Shown here in pieces: positions 62,758 to 64,000 of a stretch of DNA of 64,000 bases. Below the pieces are notes generated by a model. It made no database searches. It was not told where the DNA came from and was given only the letters and a program-made list of their open reading frames with translations. Position numbers and translations under genes: made by a program. The stretch is from Betaproteobacteria bacterium Ga0077527. Lineage in GTDB: Bacteria > Pseudomonadota > Gammaproteobacteria > Burkholderiales > SG8-41. The stretch is taken from the NCBI GenBank assembly GCA_001464815.1, contig LNDW01000021.1:148218-212217 (forward strand), in the 5' to 3' direction. Within the stretch, counting starts at the first letter, position 1. Every line of letters starts with the position of its first letter.

Positions 62758-63396
62758 TCAAGCGTTGCCGGTCTTGCCGCGGAACTCGCAGAGCCCGCTG
62801 ATCAGGCACTCCGGGCAGCGCGGCTTGCGCGCGAGGCAGACATAGCGTCCGTGCAGGATCAGCCAGTGGTGGGCGTGCAGGCGGAATTCCTGGGGCACGA
62901 ATTTCAGCAGTTTTTTCTCAACTGCCAGCGGATCCTTGCCCGGCGCGATGCCGGTGCGGTTGGAGATGCGGAAGATATGGGTATCCACCGCGATCGTCGG
63001 CTCGCCGAAGGCGATGTTGAGCACCACATTGGCGGTCTTGCGGCCGACGCCGGGCAGTGCCTGCAGCGCCTCACGGTCGCGCGGCACTTCGCCGCCGTGG
63101 TGCTCGAGCAGCTGCGCGCAGGTGGCGATGATGTTTTTCGCCTTGGTGCGGTAAAGCCCGATACTTTTGACATAAGCCTCCACCCCCTTGACCCCGAGTG
63201 CCAGCAGGGCCTTCGGCGTATTGGCTTTTTTGTACAGTTCCCGGGTGGCGAGGTTGACGCTGCGGTCGGTGGCCTGCGCCGACAGGATCACCGCGATCAG
63301 CAGTTCGAAGGGGGTACGGTATTCAAGCTCACCGCGCGGTTCGGGGTTGGCGGCGCGCAGCCGCTCGAAGATGGCCTGGCGTTTTGCGGGGTTCAT
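62758..63396 (-). CDS. nth: Endonuclease III
   Basis: The 212-residue DNA glycosylase/AP lyase removes oxidised pyrimidines. The helix-hairpin-helix LPGVGRKTANVVL contains the catalytic K120, with D138 further on (TIAVDTHIFR). The [4Fe-4S] cysteines C187, C194, C197 and C203 have the classic C-x6-C-x2-C-x5-C spacing. Length and motif positions match the enterobacterial enzyme. It converges on the cytochrome genes. Confidence 0.97.
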   Translation of the reverse strand: MNPAKRQAIFERLRAANPEPRGELEYRTPFELLIAVILSAQATDRSVNLATRELYKKANTPKALLALGVKGVEAYVKSIGLYRTKAKNIIATCAQLLEHHGGEVPRDREALQALPGVGRKTANVVLNIAFGEPTIAVDTHIFRISNRTGIAPGKDPLAVEKKLLKFVPQEFRLHAHHWLILHGRYVCLARKPRCPECLISGLCEFRGKTGNA

Positions 63397-63408
63397 GGGT
63401 GTTCTGAT

Positions 63409-63414
63409 TATAAT
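63409..63414 (+). promoter_or_regulatory. -10 box upstream of the SH3b gene
   Basis: TATAAT in CTGATTATAATGG, 37 bases before the ATG at 63452. The -35 is unclear, and the box begins 12 bases beyond the nth start on the other strand. Confidence 0.35.
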
Positions 63415-63451
63415 GGCCGGAACTGGCGCGGAGCCTCTTGCGGAGCCTTTG

Positions 63452-63979
63452 ATGATTCATCGCGCATTCCAACGCGCATTCCATCGCGTATTGCCCCTGT
63501 TCTTCCTGCTGCTGTCGGCATCGCCCCTGCATGCCGAGCCGGTGCTGGTCGAGCGCGCCAGCGTGCTGCGCAGCGAACCGCGCGTTGATGCCGCCACGGT
63601 GGGCGAGCTGGCGCTGGGCACCGCCGGCGAGGCGATCAACCGCCAGGGCGCCTGGGTGCAGGTGCGCTCGGGCGCGCTGACCGGCTGGCTGTATTCCTTC
63701 AATCTGCGTTTTGGCACAGCCACCTCGGGTGGCGCCGGTGAAGGGGCAGGAGCGGTGCTCGGCCGCATCTTCGCGCCGCGGCAACGGGTCAGTGTCACCA
63801 GTACCATCGGCATTCGCGGCCTTGACGAGGAGGATCTGAAGCAGGCGCAGTTCGATGCCGGCCAGGTCAGGCAGCTCGATGCCTTTGCCGCCAGCCGCGG
63901 TGACGCGCAATCCCATGCCGGCGGTGCCGGCCTTGCCGCGGAGCGGGTCGATTATCTGGGCGGCGGGGCGCGCGAATGA
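63452..63979 (+). CDS. Exported SH3b-domain protein
   Basis: The 175-residue product starts MIHRAFQRAFHRVLPLFFLL with a signal peptide, then an SH3b-like domain (VERASVLRSEPRVDAATVGEL...GAWVQVRSGALTGWLYSFNLRFG, about 27-85). The rest is Gly/Ala-rich and disordered, with a helical IRGLDEEDLKQAQFDAGQVRQ stretch. SH3b domains often bind cell-wall peptides. The ATG at 63452 is chosen with GCGGAG seven bases upstream; the long open frame to 63188 crosses nth. The stop overlaps the next start (ATGA). Confidence 0.75.
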   Translation: MIHRAFQRAFHRVLPLFFLLLSASPLHAEPVLVERASVLRSEPRVDAATVGELALGTAGEAINRQGAWVQVRSGALTGWLYSFNLRFGTATSGGAGEGAGAVLGRIFAPRQRVSVTSTIGIRGLDEEDLKQAQFDAGQVRQLDAFAASRGDAQSHAGGAGLAAERVDYLGGGARE

Positions 63980-64000
63980 ATATGTGCCGCAACATGCTGC
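63976..64000 (+). CDS. Start of a gene running off the window
   Basis: An ATG overlapping the SH3b stop by four bases opens a frame (MNMCRNML...) that leaves the window after eight codons. Only the coupling to the SH3b gene can be stated; the product cannot be recognised. Confidence 0.4.

Overview
The window looks like a chromosomal stretch of a GC-rich betaproteobacterium. Supporting signs are the order glyA-nrdR-ribD-ribE-ribB(A)-ribH-nusB-thiL, the pgpA-pncC-recA-recX block, the yhdP-nit-tldD block, an orphan Bug/TctC solute-binding protein, a KefB/C antiporter, and waaF/ilvE with the small zinc-finger gene between them. I could not assign genus or species. No tRNA, rRNA, CRISPR array or replication origin was seen.

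Layout. 1-1060 is visibly AT-richer than the rest: the end of a DUF2075-type helicase gene and a 55-residue zinc-ribbon gene. It stops abruptly at a tandem SnoaL-like gene (1058-2002). 2113-8365 is a tight operon of three large TPR proteins, each ending in a GT9-like glycosyltransferase domain. 8382-13228 (minus) holds a KefB/C antiporter, a secreted alpha/beta hydrolase and a TRAP permease pair without a binding protein. 13377-20341 is the glyA/riboflavin/nusB/thiL housekeeping run. 20341-27503 is an accessory insertion between thiL and pgpA: a GT-A glycosyltransferase with a fourth TPR glycosyltransferase, a response regulator with an HPt protein, a periplasmic-protein cassette broken at both ends, nested IS3-type fragments, a REP-associated transposase with its repeats, and an antitoxin remnant. 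27504-35650 returns to core genes (pgpA, pncC, recA, recX, alaS) plus a Bug protein and an opine-dehydrogenase-like enzyme. 35732-43571 (minus) has phosphomannomutase/phosphoglucomutase, a YheT hydrolase, a class II aldolase, a TcuA-like flavoprotein, an NTF2-like protein, waaF, a zinc finger and ilvE. 43787-57285 is a membrane adenylate cyclase, glnE (minus), then yhdP-secreted protein-nit-tldD-aroG, a cyclic-nucleotide-binding protein and a BtuF-like protein. 57304-61832 (minus) is a PduO-type cobalamin adenosyltransferase and two overlapping SulP transporters. 61974-64000 is two small cytochromes c, nth (minus), and an SH3b protein followed by the start of another gene.

How the genes fit together. 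The riboflavin genes, nusB and thiL are consecutive. RibB carries a GTP cyclohydrolase II-like half without its zinc cysteines, so an independent RibA is expected elsewhere. Four TPR glycosyltransferases, one GT-A enzyme and WaaF point to investment in surface or protein glycosylation. An adenylate cyclase and a cyclic-nucleotide-binding effector lie 11 kb apart. BtuF and the adenosyltransferase are neighbours in cobalamin uptake and activation.

The most unusual signal is a short AT-rich motif, close to TAAGTNATTGTTTTTA, found nine times in intergenic gaps. In seven of nine cases it follows the stop codon of the preceding same-strand gene within 0-28 bases and points at the next gene. It somewhat resembles half of an IHF core site but differs at one constant position.
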